Below the pieces are notes generated by a model. It had not been told where the DNA came from. It was given only the letters and a program-made list of their open reading frames with translations, and searched no databases. From positions 631,001 to 695,000 of the forward strand of contig NZ_CP011028.1 of NCBI RefSeq assembly GCF_002221525.1: a DNA stretch of 64,000 nucleotides, written 5' to 3'. Shown here piece by piece: positions 33,157 through 41,637 of the stretch; positions within the stretch are counted from its first letter, which is position 1; each line of letters opens with the position of its first letter. Both the position numbers and the translations under genes were made by a program. This stretch comes from Pseudoalteromonas espejiana DSM 9414 (lineage in GTDB: Bacteria > Pseudomonadota > Gammaproteobacteria > Enterobacterales > Alteromonadaceae).

Positions 33157-34866
33157 TTAAAAGGTGTTTTTGACGCTAACTAACCACTGCACCGAATCAA
33201 CATCGTCGTAGCTATCTAGAGGCGCTGCAATATCAATGTGGATCATGGTGCCAGAATTTGCTCTGCTTGGCGCTAAGCGCAGCCCAATACCGACATTTTT
33301 TAAAACATGATCGTTCTCGCCATTGTCTTCATCATTAAACCAAGCGCGGCCTACATCTAAAAAACCTGCTGCACCCACTTTAAATAGTTGCAGTAAATCG
33401 TATTCCCAGTAATAGCGTTTTTCTAAACTAACTAAAAAGCTACGATCGCCATGTTGGTAATCCATTGGGTAGCCGCGCAAACCTGTTTCGCCGCCTAATG
33501 TAAGCTGCTTATCGGCCGTTAAATTTTTAGCGTACTGCGCGCGGGCTTTAACATACCAAGACTGATCAACGCTGGTATTTAAATAATACTGAATTTGGCT
33601 GGTGGCTAAAAAGTTTTCTAGCTGTTTGTGTTCTTTATTCCAGTAGCCATCAAGCTCGGTACTAAAGCGCCAAAGCGTTCTGTCGGTAGTAAAGTGCGCT
33701 TTTTTAGCTTTAAAAGAATACACTGCACGGGTGTCGTCGTTACTTACAGATTCGTCTGAATAGCCTAATAGTGCTTTTATATTCCAACCTAAATTTAGAT
33801 CTTCAGTGCGTGAAATACTGTCAAAGTTACGTACTTTTATGTAGCTGTCTTCAAACCAGTGCCCACTAATATAGGGGTAACTCAGCTTTCGGTTTTGAGC
33901 AAGCGGGGCAAAGGTGGTATCAATTTCTTCAAAGCTGTCTTCTTGGTTTACGTAGCCAAGCGTTAGGCGCTGCGTCCAACTGTCACTCAGTGCTTTTGAG
34001 TGACCTAAAAAAGCACTAAACAGATCGGTTGTTTGATCAAACTCGCTGTATTCATCACCACGGCGATACAGTGATTCTTCTCTTTGCTCAGAAAAGCTTT
34101 TAATACCATAACTATAAGGCGTATCTATGGCATAAAACGGGTAGGTGAGTTCTAATAAATGGCGTTTACCGTCGCTGTTGTCGGCATATTCTAAACGACC
34201 ACGGTAGCGGGTTGATAAAATATTAGGGTCATCGTACACAAACAAGTAACCGTTACGATCGCTGTCGGTTGTGCGAGCAAGCGATAAACGTTTACCCCAC
34301 CCAAATAAATTAGACTCTCGAAAGCCAATACTCGATTTATTTTCGCCCCCGCTGCGGCTAAAGCTTATTTCGGGTAATAGGGTCCATAAATCGCGAGTGA
34401 CTACCGTTACGTCTACGTTGCCGTCGCAGTTTTCTGCAGCGCTTATTTGCGCGTCATATAAATAGCTTTGGCGGCGTAATAAACGCTCTGACTCAGCGAG
34501 TTTTTTTGCGTTGTATTTATCGCCTTGTTTAAACAGTAAAATATTACTAATAACATCGGGCTCGGTTTGAATATGGGCGCGATTAGCAAAGCGAAAAAGT
34601 GCGTTATTTTCTTCTTCAAGCTCGGTATTAAATACATTAAGTTGGGTTAGCGTAATTGAGGCTATTTGCGCATCACTGCGGCTATTAACGAGTGCAGTTT
34701 TGTCTTCTACTTCTCGGCGCAGGTTTTTATTTTTTTCTAAATGAGCTTGAGTGAGTGGGCAAGTGTCGGTTTTATCAGGCGCTTGCTGGGCAATAACGCT
34801 AGGCACGAAAAAGCTTAAAGCACTTAAGCTAATAAAGCATTGGGCCATCCATTTCTTATTCACCAT
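33157..34866 (-). CDS. Omp85/BamA-superfamily outer-membrane protein
   Basis: The 569-residue product has a signal peptide (ending SVIAQ), an N-terminal region with POTRA-like strands (NISNILLFKQGDKYNAKKLAESER and SAAENCDGNVDVTVVTRDLW; each longer than shown in this entry only by flanking residues), and a C-terminal surface-antigen barrel with GLRGYPMDYQHGD and SLEKRYYWE. It ends in a terminal phenylalanine, as outer-membrane barrels do. The arrangement fits the bacterial surface antigen (D15/TamA-like) group, smaller than BamA with fewer POTRA domains. The passenger or substrate is unknown and no partner protein is adjacent. Confidence 0.8.
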   Translation of the reverse strand: MVNKKWMAQCFISLSALSFFVPSVIAQQAPDKTDTCPLTQAHLEKNKNLRREVEDKTALVNSRSDAQIASITLTQLNVFNTELEEENNALFRFANRAHIQTEPDVISNILLFKQGDKYNAKKLAESERLLRRQSYLYDAQISAAENCDGNVDVTVVTRDLWTLLPEISFSRSGGENKSSIGFRESNLFGWGKRLSLARTTDSDRNGYLFVYDDPNILSTRYRGRLEYADNSDGKRHLLELTYPFYAIDTPYSYGIKSFSEQREESLYRRGDEYSEFDQTTDLFSAFLGHSKALSDSWTQRLTLGYVNQEDSFEEIDTTFAPLAQNRKLSYPYISGHWFEDSYIKVRNFDSISRTEDLNLGWNIKALLGYSDESVSNDDTRAVYSFKAKKAHFTTDRTLWRFSTELDGYWNKEHKQLENFLATSQIQYYLNTSVDQSWYVKARAQYAKNLTADKQLTLGGETGLRGYPMDYQHGDRSFLVSLEKRYYWEYDLLQLFKVGAAGFLDVGRAWFNDEDNGENDHVLKNVGIGLRLAPSRANSGTMIHIDIAAPLDSYDDVDSVQWLVSVKNTF

Positions 34867-35025
34867 TAAACCTCTTTACTGCTACGTAGCAACTGCATAT
34901 CGTAATATCAGCTTACATCATTGTTATTACAATGTAAGTAAAAGGTATGGATTTTGAAACGAATTAATTGTTACTTGCTTACACGTTTGTTAATTAAGGC
35001 TTTGTAGTGTATTTATCACTCAAAA

Positions 35026-35310
35026 TTAGCTTAAATAAAAGGCAAGAGCCGCTAATAAGTGCTCGGCCTCTAGGCCTTCACCGTTAATCCAAATACTTTC
35101 GCTGTAGTGTTCAAAGTTTAAATTAAACGTATGTTGTTGGTAGCTAAAGCGAACTTGATGGCGATCTGCACCTGCTGAATACTCACTAATAGTAATATCA
35201 TCTGCGTGCAAAAATAGTGTGCTCCACAACTCAAAGTCTTCATCGTGTGGTGGCTCTACAGGGCTAACTACAATGCATTTATGGGCGTGATCGTATTCTA
35301 TTTGAGTCAT
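35026..35310 (-). CDS. DUF3630 family small protein
   Basis: The 94-residue, acidic, soluble protein has a two-layer alpha/beta look (HKCIVVSPVEPP, WSTLFLHADDITISEYSAGA, HTFNLNFEHYSESIWING). I associate it with DUF3630, which often sits next to recQ in Shewanella and Pseudoalteromonas. No function is known. It begins 7 bp after recQ and is almost certainly co-transcribed with it. Confidence 0.7.
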   Translation of the reverse strand: MTQIEYDHAHKCIVVSPVEPPHDEDFELWSTLFLHADDITISEYSAGADRHQVRFSYQQHTFNLNFEHYSESIWINGEGLEAEHLLAALAFYLS

Positions 35311-35317
35311 AGGGTTC

Positions 35318-37141
35318 TTAATTGGTCGCTAAGTAATTGCGAATTGCAGTTAAAAATTCGCCGCCATATTTATTTAATTTGGTAAAGCCCACTCCCGACA
35401 CTTTTAAAAACTCGCTGTCGTTTGTAGGGATTAACTGCGCCATTTCGGCTAACGTTTTATCGTTAAATACAACATAAGGCGGTACGTCATCGGCATCAGC
35501 GAGTTCTTTACGTAAGGCGCGTAGGCGGGCAAATAGTTTTTTATCGTAATTAAACTGGGCAAGTTTGTCTTGGTAAACGTGTTTAGCTTGTAAGCGAGGT
35601 TCAGCCATTTGCAGTGCGTATTCACTTTTAAGTACGGCGCGGGCTGCTTCGGTTAAGCGAAGTGATGCACCTTGCGTTATATCTTGGCTTAGTAAACCCT
35701 GATGAATAAGTTGGCGCAAAATACTAAGCCAAAACTCACTGCTTTTATCTTTACCTATGCCGTATGTACTTAATTCGTGATGGTTGTTGTCGCGTATGCG
35801 ACTGGTATTTGCGCCGCGTAATAACTCAACAATATAACCTAAGCCAAAACGCTGCCCAGCCCGGTAAACACACGAAAGCGCCTGTTGCGCTACTAATGTG
35901 CCATCAAAGCTTTTTGGCGGATTTATGCAAATATCGCAGTTACCACATTGCTCGCGTTTGTACTCACTAAAGTAATTAAGGAGAATTTGACGTCTGCAGG
36001 TTTGTGCTTCGGCAAAACTTGCCATAGCGTTAAAGCGCTGCTCTTCTACGCGGCGGCGCTGTTCATCGTCTATATCTTCAAAAAAGCGCCTAACGCGGCC
36101 AATATCGGCAGGGTCAAAATACATTATGGCTTCGGCGGCGAGTCCATCACGACCAGCACGCCCGGTTTCTTGATAGTAGGCTTCTATACTTTTTGGAATA
36201 TCGTAATGCAATACAAAGCGCACATTCGGTTTATTTATTCCCATACCAAAGGCCACGGTTGCAACCACTATCTGTATGTCGTCGCGGGCAAATCCCGTTT
36301 GTACAAATTGGCGCTGCTCGTTACTCATACCTGCATGGTAAGCAGCTGCATTAAGCCCTGCATCTGCCAGTTTTTCGGCAATGTCGTCTACACGTTTACG
36401 GCTGGTGCAGTAAATAATACCGCTTTGATTTTTTTGCTCTTTTAAATAGCGCAGTAGTTGCGCCATAGGTTTGAATTTTTCTTCTAGTGTGTAACGAATA
36501 TTAGGTCTGTCGAAACTGCCGGTATGGATATAGGGGTGTTGTAGTTTTAATTGTTCAACTATATCAAAGCGAGTGGCTTTATCGGCTGTGGCAGTAAGTG
36601 CCATCATAGGTACATGAGAAAAACGTTGTTTAAGCTCGTTTAATCTAAAGTAATGGGGTCTAAAATCGTGGCCCCAATGGGATACACAGTGCGCTTCGTC
36701 TATGGCAAAGAGGCTTACATTTAGGTGCGATAAACGCTCTAAAAAGTCACGTTGCAATACTTTTTCAGGGGCTACATATAATAGTTTAATTAATCCCTGA
36801 TGGAGCTGTTGATACACTAACTGCTGTTCTTCTCGCGCTAGGCTATTATTAACGTAAGCTGCTTTTACACCCAGTGCCTGCAGCTGTGTTACTTGGTCTT
36901 GCATAAGCGATATAAGCGGAGAAATAACCACGGTAACGCCTTCAAGTACTAAAGCCGGAACTTGGTAGCACACTGATTTACCACCGCCTGTTGGCAGTAG
37001 TACTAAGGAGTCTTGGCCGTTTATAGCTGCGTCGATCACTGCTTTTTGGCCATCACGAAACTCACTGTAACCAAACACTTGTTTGAGGACAGTTTCGGGT
37101 TTACGCACGAGCGTGCTAGGTGTAGGCGTTAATGTATTCAT
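35318..37141 (-). CDS. recQ: ATP-dependent DNA helicase RecQ
   Basis: The 607-residue product has helicase motif I LPTGGGKSVCYQ, motif II AIDEAHCVSHWGHDFRP, motif VI QETGRAGRDG, the zinc cluster C-x16-C-x2-C-x2-C (from CRRQILLNYF to CGNCDIC), a winged helix and a C-terminal HRDC domain (FARLRALRKELADADDVPPY). RecQ unwinds DNA 3'-5' in RecF-pathway repair and suppresses illegitimate recombination. It is full length and intact. Confidence 0.96.
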   Translation of the reverse strand: MNTLTPTPSTLVRKPETVLKQVFGYSEFRDGQKAVIDAAINGQDSLVLLPTGGGKSVCYQVPALVLEGVTVVISPLISLMQDQVTQLQALGVKAAYVNNSLAREEQQLVYQQLHQGLIKLLYVAPEKVLQRDFLERLSHLNVSLFAIDEAHCVSHWGHDFRPHYFRLNELKQRFSHVPMMALTATADKATRFDIVEQLKLQHPYIHTGSFDRPNIRYTLEEKFKPMAQLLRYLKEQKNQSGIIYCTSRKRVDDIAEKLADAGLNAAAYHAGMSNEQRQFVQTGFARDDIQIVVATVAFGMGINKPNVRFVLHYDIPKSIEAYYQETGRAGRDGLAAEAIMYFDPADIGRVRRFFEDIDDEQRRRVEEQRFNAMASFAEAQTCRRQILLNYFSEYKREQCGNCDICINPPKSFDGTLVAQQALSCVYRAGQRFGLGYIVELLRGANTSRIRDNNHHELSTYGIGKDKSSEFWLSILRQLIHQGLLSQDITQGASLRLTEAARAVLKSEYALQMAEPRLQAKHVYQDKLAQFNYDKKLFARLRALRKELADADDVPPYVVFNDKTLAEMAQLIPTNDSEFLKVSGVGFTKLNKYGGEFLTAIRNYLATN

Positions 37142-37269
37142 CGGCGGCTATTTTAGAGTTTTTTTTATAGGATGTCTTTAACTTAGCGATAAATGATTTA
37201 AGTTAGTGCCTCGTAGTTTTGCCCAAGTTATGCTTTACTCATCGTACCAGTGTTACATAGAGAATAATA

Positions 37270-37725
37270 ATGAATAAAGAAATGTTAATTGAACAAGTAG
37301 GCGCGCTGTTTGTAAATGGTATGCCATTCAATCAGTTTTTAAATATCTCGGTAGAGTCGCTTAGCCCAGAGCAAGCTAAAATAAGCTTTCCTTGGCAGGA
37401 CGTATTTATTGGTAATCCTGCGCAAAAAATTCTCCATGGTGGCATTATTTCAGCTGTGCTTGATAATGTAGGCGGCATGCTTGCTGCTGCCAGTGTAATC
37501 GATAAATTAACCGATATAGATATGCCAAGCGTACAGCAAAAACTTGCCACTTTAGGCACTATTGACTTGCGCACCGATTACTTACGCCCAGGCAAAGGGG
37601 AGCACTTTATTGCGAGTGCCACACTCATTCGTTCAGGTAATAAAGTATGCGTGTGCAGAATGGAGCTACATAATGAAAAGTCAGTACAAATAGCGTTTGG
37701 TACAGGTACGTATTTAGTGGGGTAA
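37270..37725 (+). CDS. PaaI-like hotdog thioesterase
   Basis: The 151-residue product has the 4HBT hotdog pattern with the conserved ILHGGIISAVLDNVGG motif, where the histidine-glycine pair begins the long helix, and DLRTDYLRPG in the next strand. Such enzymes cleave acyl-CoA thioesters; the exact substrate cannot be told. It diverges from recQ and stands alone. Confidence 0.82.
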   Translation: MNKEMLIEQVGALFVNGMPFNQFLNISVESLSPEQAKISFPWQDVFIGNPAQKILHGGIISAVLDNVGGMLAAASVIDKLTDIDMPSVQQKLATLGTIDLRTDYLRPGKGEHFIASATLIRSGNKVCVCRMELHNEKSVQIAFGTGTYLVG

Positions 37726-37854
37726 AGCCGCTAATTAAGTACTGCTAAATAAAATACTTTGCCTTGCGTTTAGGTTTACTCACCTCAAAATAAATCACTT
37801 AATTATATGAATTGATATAAACTGTCGGCCTTTTAGTATTAGTAAGTATTATTT

Positions 37855-38772
37855 ATGTCGATGGAAAACGAGCAGCGTAAAGGTGGTATTTTTGCTTGCC
37901 TAGCCTTTTTAATGTGGGGCCTCGCGCCTATTTATTTTAAGCAAATTCAGCATGTTTCGGCCTTTGAAATTTTAACGCACCGTGTGGTGTGGTCTGTCGT
38001 TTTTTTAGTGCTTGTGGTGAGTGTACTCAAGTATTGGGATAAGGTTAAGCGCATTGTAGTGCAGCCCAAAATTATGCTTATGTTAGTACTTACATCGTCT
38101 ATATTGGGCTTTAATTGGGGTTTGTTTATATGGGCGGTTAATAACAACCATATGCTTGATGCCAGTTTAGGTTACTACATAAACCCGCTACTTAACGTTT
38201 TGCTGGGCATGCTATTTTTAGGCGAGCGCTTGCGTAAACTACAGGGGTTTGCGGTATTTTTAGCGTTTGCAGGAGTGGTACTGCAACTTGTAAGTTTTGG
38301 CTCGTTCCCTGTGGTGGCATTTTCATTGGCTACCTCATTTGCAATTTATGGTTTATTACGCAAAAAGCTGCCTGTAGAGGCACTCCCAGGTATTTTACTT
38401 GAGGCGCTCATACTGCTGCCTGTTGCGTTAATTTATTGGTGGGTCATGGCGCCAACGCCTACCTCAGATTTAATTGTGAATGATTGGCATACCAATGCAC
38501 TACTCATTAGTGCTGGTATTATTACTACCTTACCACTACTTTGCTTCACTGGGGCCGCTAAACGTCTGCAGTACACAACACTTGGCTTTTTCCAATACAT
38601 AGGGCCAAGCTTAATGTTTATGCTAGCAGTGGTATTTTACGATGAGGTGTTTGATGCCGAGCGAGTGATTACGTTTGCGTGTATTTGGAGTGCCTTAGCA
38701 ATATTTACGTGGGATTCGTATCATCAGTCGCGCAAACGTAAAAAGGCGGCAATTACAGCCGCCGAGGTATAG
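37855..38772 (+). CDS. rarD: RarD-type EamA permease
   Basis: The 305-residue product has ten predicted membrane helices and the RarD landmarks LAFLMWGLAPIYFKQI, HRVVWSVVF, NWGLFIWAVNNNHMLDASLG and YYINPLLNVLLGMLFLGERL. RarD proteins belong to the drug/metabolite transporter superfamily; the substrate is unknown, although the E. coli gene was linked to chloramphenicol sensitivity. It converges with the diguanylate cyclase gene 10 bp downstream. Confidence 0.9.
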   Translation: MSMENEQRKGGIFACLAFLMWGLAPIYFKQIQHVSAFEILTHRVVWSVVFLVLVVSVLKYWDKVKRIVVQPKIMLMLVLTSSILGFNWGLFIWAVNNNHMLDASLGYYINPLLNVLLGMLFLGERLRKLQGFAVFLAFAGVVLQLVSFGSFPVVAFSLATSFAIYGLLRKKLPVEALPGILLEALILLPVALIYWWVMAPTPTSDLIVNDWHTNALLISAGIITTLPLLCFTGAAKRLQYTTLGFFQYIGPSLMFMLAVVFYDEVFDAERVITFACIWSALAIFTWDSYHQSRKRKKAAITAAEV

Positions 38773-38782
38773 GTGTTACAGC

Positions 38783-40018
38783 CTAGCTAACTACCTTATT
38801 ACGGCCGGTTTCTTTAGCGTCATATAGCTTTAAATCGGCCTGCTTTAGTAATTCATCTATTTGGTAAATTGGGCCACTTGCAAAGCCAATTGAAATGGTA
38901 AATTTAATTTTCTCTTGGCTAAACTCTTGGCTGTTTAATTCTATAAATTGCCTAAAGCCTTCTAATCGCTTTAATGCTTGCGCTGTTGTGGTTTCGCTAA
39001 AATAAACCGCAAACTCTTCTCCGCCCAAACGAGCTACCAACTGTTTTTCAAAATACTTTTTAAAGCATACCGATAAACCTTTTAATACATCGTCGCCAGC
39101 ATCATGACCATAAGTGTCATTAATTGATTTAAAGTGGTCTATATCAAGCATGGCTAGTGCGCCATCACTATTTAATTTTTTTAGGTGTTTTAGTGACTTG
39201 CTCGACTCTTCAAAAAAGTAACGTCGGTTTGGTAATTTGGTTAAGTAGTCGGTGTTAGCTTGTCGCTTTATAGTGGCTATTTGCTCAAGCATGTCGACGT
39301 TTTGACTAAGCCGACAATAAAATTCTTCGCTATTAAAAGGTTTATGTAAATAATCGTTAGCACCATTTTTTAAAAATAGACTCGAAAGTGCCGATGAATC
39401 AGCGCCAGAAATGCCAATAATGGCTTTCTCATCATTGCTATAGAGCCGGCGTATTTCTGCGCATAACTCATCGCCATTCATGTTAGGCATTTCGTTATCG
39501 GTGATAATAACCGATACATCTTTTTGGCTTTCCAATACTTCTAGTGCTTGTTTACCATCTTTGGCTTCAAGAATTTGATACTTGTGGCGCTTGAGTAAAC
39601 TACAAATATATTTACGTGTTGATGTTGAGTCATCAACCACTAAAACTTTAACATTTTCATTACGAGGTAGGCGTTGTAATTGCTTTTCAAGGTATTGATA
39701 GGCTTGTTTATTTTCTTTTATTATGTAATCGATAATAGGGTGTTTTTCTACTGTATCGCGGGTTTGTTTATCGATATTGCCGGTCATTACTATGGTTGGG
39801 ATTTCTGCAGCGATAGTGCAGGGGATTGCTTCACCTGCGGGCGCGTCAGGTAAAATAAAGTCTACAACAGCGCAAAAATAGCTGTTTTGCTCAACAAGCT
39901 TTTTTGTTGCCTCTAAAGACTCTGCTATATCTACTTCGTAGCCTACCTTTAGCGCAATATGCTTTTGCACACGCGCTATAGTAGGCGTATCTTCAACTAT
40001 TAATATTCTTCGCGTCAC
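38783..40018 (-). CDS. Diguanylate cyclase response regulator with two receiver domains
   Basis: The GTG at 40018, with AAGG 7 bp upstream, is preferred over an open TTG at 40045. The 411-residue product has a first receiver domain (RRILIVEDTPTIA, with aspartate in VVDF), a second canonical receiver (KVLVVDDS, phospho-aspartate in IITDNEMPNMNG, lysine in LHKPF) and a C-terminal GGDEF domain with LGGEEFAVYF, which is catalytically competent. It should make c-di-GMP when phosphorylated. No histidine kinase is adjacent, so its partner is elsewhere. The first receiver is divergent around its lysine. Confidence 0.92.
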   Translation of the reverse strand: MTRRILIVEDTPTIARVQKHIALKVGYEVDIAESLEATKKLVEQNSYFCAVVDFILPDAPAGEAIPCTIAAEIPTIVMTGNIDKQTRDTVEKHPIIDYIIKENKQAYQYLEKQLQRLPRNENVKVLVVDDSTSTRKYICSLLKRHKYQILEAKDGKQALEVLESQKDVSVIITDNEMPNMNGDELCAEIRRLYSNDEKAIIGISGADSSALSSLFLKNGANDYLHKPFNSEEFYCRLSQNVDMLEQIATIKRQANTDYLTKLPNRRYFFEESSKSLKHLKKLNSDGALAMLDIDHFKSINDTYGHDAGDDVLKGLSVCFKKYFEKQLVARLGGEEFAVYFSETTTAQALKRLEGFRQFIELNSQEFSQEKIKFTISIGFASGPIYQIDELLKQADLKLYDAKETGRNKVVS

Positions 40019-40105
40019 ATAGTTACCTTGTTTAATATTTTGCAAAAGTATTTGCTAATACAAGTTGTAACTGCTAAAACGCAAAAAAGCAAATAACTTA
40101 GTGGC

Positions 40106-40480
40106 TTACAAGCTATCTGATTCTGAATAATAGTCTTGGCTAATGGGTGCTGGCCCTGACATTTTTGAACGACCAAACAAAGTATGAAACTTTGTTTTAC
40201 AGGTGGTAAGTTTAAGGTATTTAACCCAAGCTTTTTCTATTGGGTTTGCAGCTTCTTGAGCACCAAAGGCTACTGCAACAAACTGTTCTTGGTAAGCATT
40301 TTGAGGTGCTAGCGTTTTATTATACAAACCTTTTAACACAACACCGTGTTGCTCTAGTATGCTAGCTTCTAATAAAGTGAAATTTCCGCTGCGGCTAAAT
40401 CCGCGAGGAAAGTTTTGATCATCATAAAATTGACGTTGGCTCACAAACGCTTGGCGAAGTAGTGAAATATCATTGCTCAT
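40106..40480 (-). CDS. maoP: DUF413/MaoP family protein
   Basis: The 124-residue product matches MaoP (formerly YifE): FVSQRQFYDDQNFPRGFSRS, FTLLEASILEQHG and EKAWVKYLKLT. In E. coli MaoP acts with the maoS site to organise the Ori macrodomain. It diverges from hdfR, as in E. coli, which supports the identification. The last 25 residues are low-complexity and probably disordered. Confidence 0.88.
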   Translation of the reverse strand: MSNDISLLRQAFVSQRQFYDDQNFPRGFSRSGNFTLLEASILEQHGVVLKGLYNKTLAPQNAYQEQFVAVAFGAQEAANPIEKAWVKYLKLTTCKTKFHTLFGRSKMSGPAPISQDYYSESDSL

Positions 40481-40570
40481 AGCTTAATCCTCATACCTAG
40501 TTTATTGGTGGAGTATGATGCAAGTTTGGCAATTTATTAAACAAGTTATTTTTATCGTGAGGATAAAAAA

Positions 40571-41440
40571 TTGGATATAGATTTATTAAAAACATTTGTA
40601 GAAGTTGTACGAACTCGTCACTTTGGTAAAGCAGCCGAAAACCTTTATATTACTCAATCTGCGGTGAGTTTTAGAATTCGACAACTTGAGCAAGGCTTAG
40701 GCGTTAACTTGTTTATTCGCCAGCGCAATAATATTCAATTAACAGCGCCAGGCGAGCGTTTACTTCCGCACGCTAAAATGATTATTACCGGTATGCAGCG
40801 TGCAAAAGTCGATGTAGCGCTTGCCGATAATATGCATAAGCAAATCAGCTTGGCGGGTACGCCTAATATATGGGATGCCTTTTTACAATTTGGTATTACT
40901 AATATTGTATCGGCTATGCCGGGTGTATCTTTGGTTGCTGAAGTAAAAGCACAGCAAGAGAGTACGCGTTTGCTATTAGAGCGCACACTCGATTTAGCGA
41001 TTTTATTCGATCCTCCTAAAGTAGATGAATTAGTAGTGGAGCGAATTTGTGAACTGCCTATTATTCCGGTAAGTGGCTACGATACAGCAACCAATGAAAA
41101 CTTTTTTGATAACCAATATGTTTATGTTGACTGGGGAACCACCTTTTCACTTTGGCACGCGCGCCAATTTACGGGTAAAACTCCGCCTTACTTTAGAACC
41201 AGCACCGGACGTATTGCACTGGATTTAATACTACAGTGTGGTGGCAGTGCATTTATTCCTGAAGTTCTGGTTGAGTCGCACCTCGAAAAAGGTGAGTTAT
41301 TCCATATTAAAGATGTAGAACACACCTCGCGTGATATTTTTGTGGCATACCATAGAGATAACGATCAGAAAGAATTAATAGAGACGCTTATTAATTTATT
41401 ACCAAAAATAAATACACTTCACCTTCTTGATGAAAGCTAA
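40571..41440 (+). CDS. hdfR: LysR-type regulator HdfR
   Basis: The start is a TTG with GAGGA 7 bp upstream. The 289-residue product opens MDIDLLKTFVEVVRTRHFGK and has the helix-turn-helix AAENLYITQSAVSFRIRQLE, close to E. coli HdfR, followed by a LysR substrate-binding domain. HdfR represses flhDC in E. coli. It lies back to back with maoP, the same pairing as in enterobacteria, so the two probably share the 90-bp control region. Confidence 0.92.
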   Translation: MDIDLLKTFVEVVRTRHFGKAAENLYITQSAVSFRIRQLEQGLGVNLFIRQRNNIQLTAPGERLLPHAKMIITGMQRAKVDVALADNMHKQISLAGTPNIWDAFLQFGITNIVSAMPGVSLVAEVKAQQESTRLLLERTLDLAILFDPPKVDELVVERICELPIIPVSGYDTATNENFFDNQYVYVDWGTTFSLWHARQFTGKTPPYFRTSTGRIALDLILQCGGSAFIPEVLVESHLEKGELFHIKDVEHTSRDIFVAYHRDNDQKELIETLINLLPKINTLHLLDES

Positions 41441-41570
41441 ATACGAACTATGATTTTATTAAAGTCAAATAGGTACAGTTTTGTATATTAAATATTCATG
41501 TCGTTTTGTTTTCAGATTTAATTCACTTTTATTAAAATAAAAAGACAAAAATGTTTCCTTTGTAATATAT

Positions 41571-41588
41571 CTGTCATTTAACAGTGAC
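41571..41588 (+). promoter_or_regulatory. Pho-box-like repeat or TGTCA palindrome upstream of the porin
   Basis: CTGTCAT-TTAA-CAGTGAC reads as two 7-bp units with 11-bp periodicity; the first equals the PhoB half-site consensus and the second matches five of seven. The same bases also form an inverted repeat TGTCA-N8-TGACA (41572-41589). It lies about 50-67 bp before the porin ATG. Confidence 0.4.
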
Positions 41589-41637
41589 AAACTGCAGCTG
41601 TTTTAAAAATTAGTCTTGTGATTATCGAGGAAATAGC

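Noticed and set aside
35948..36445. A 165-codon open frame on the plus strand inside recQ
   Set aside because: It is wholly antisense to well-conserved RecQ motifs, has no family likeness and no ribosome site; it follows from the codon composition of recQ.
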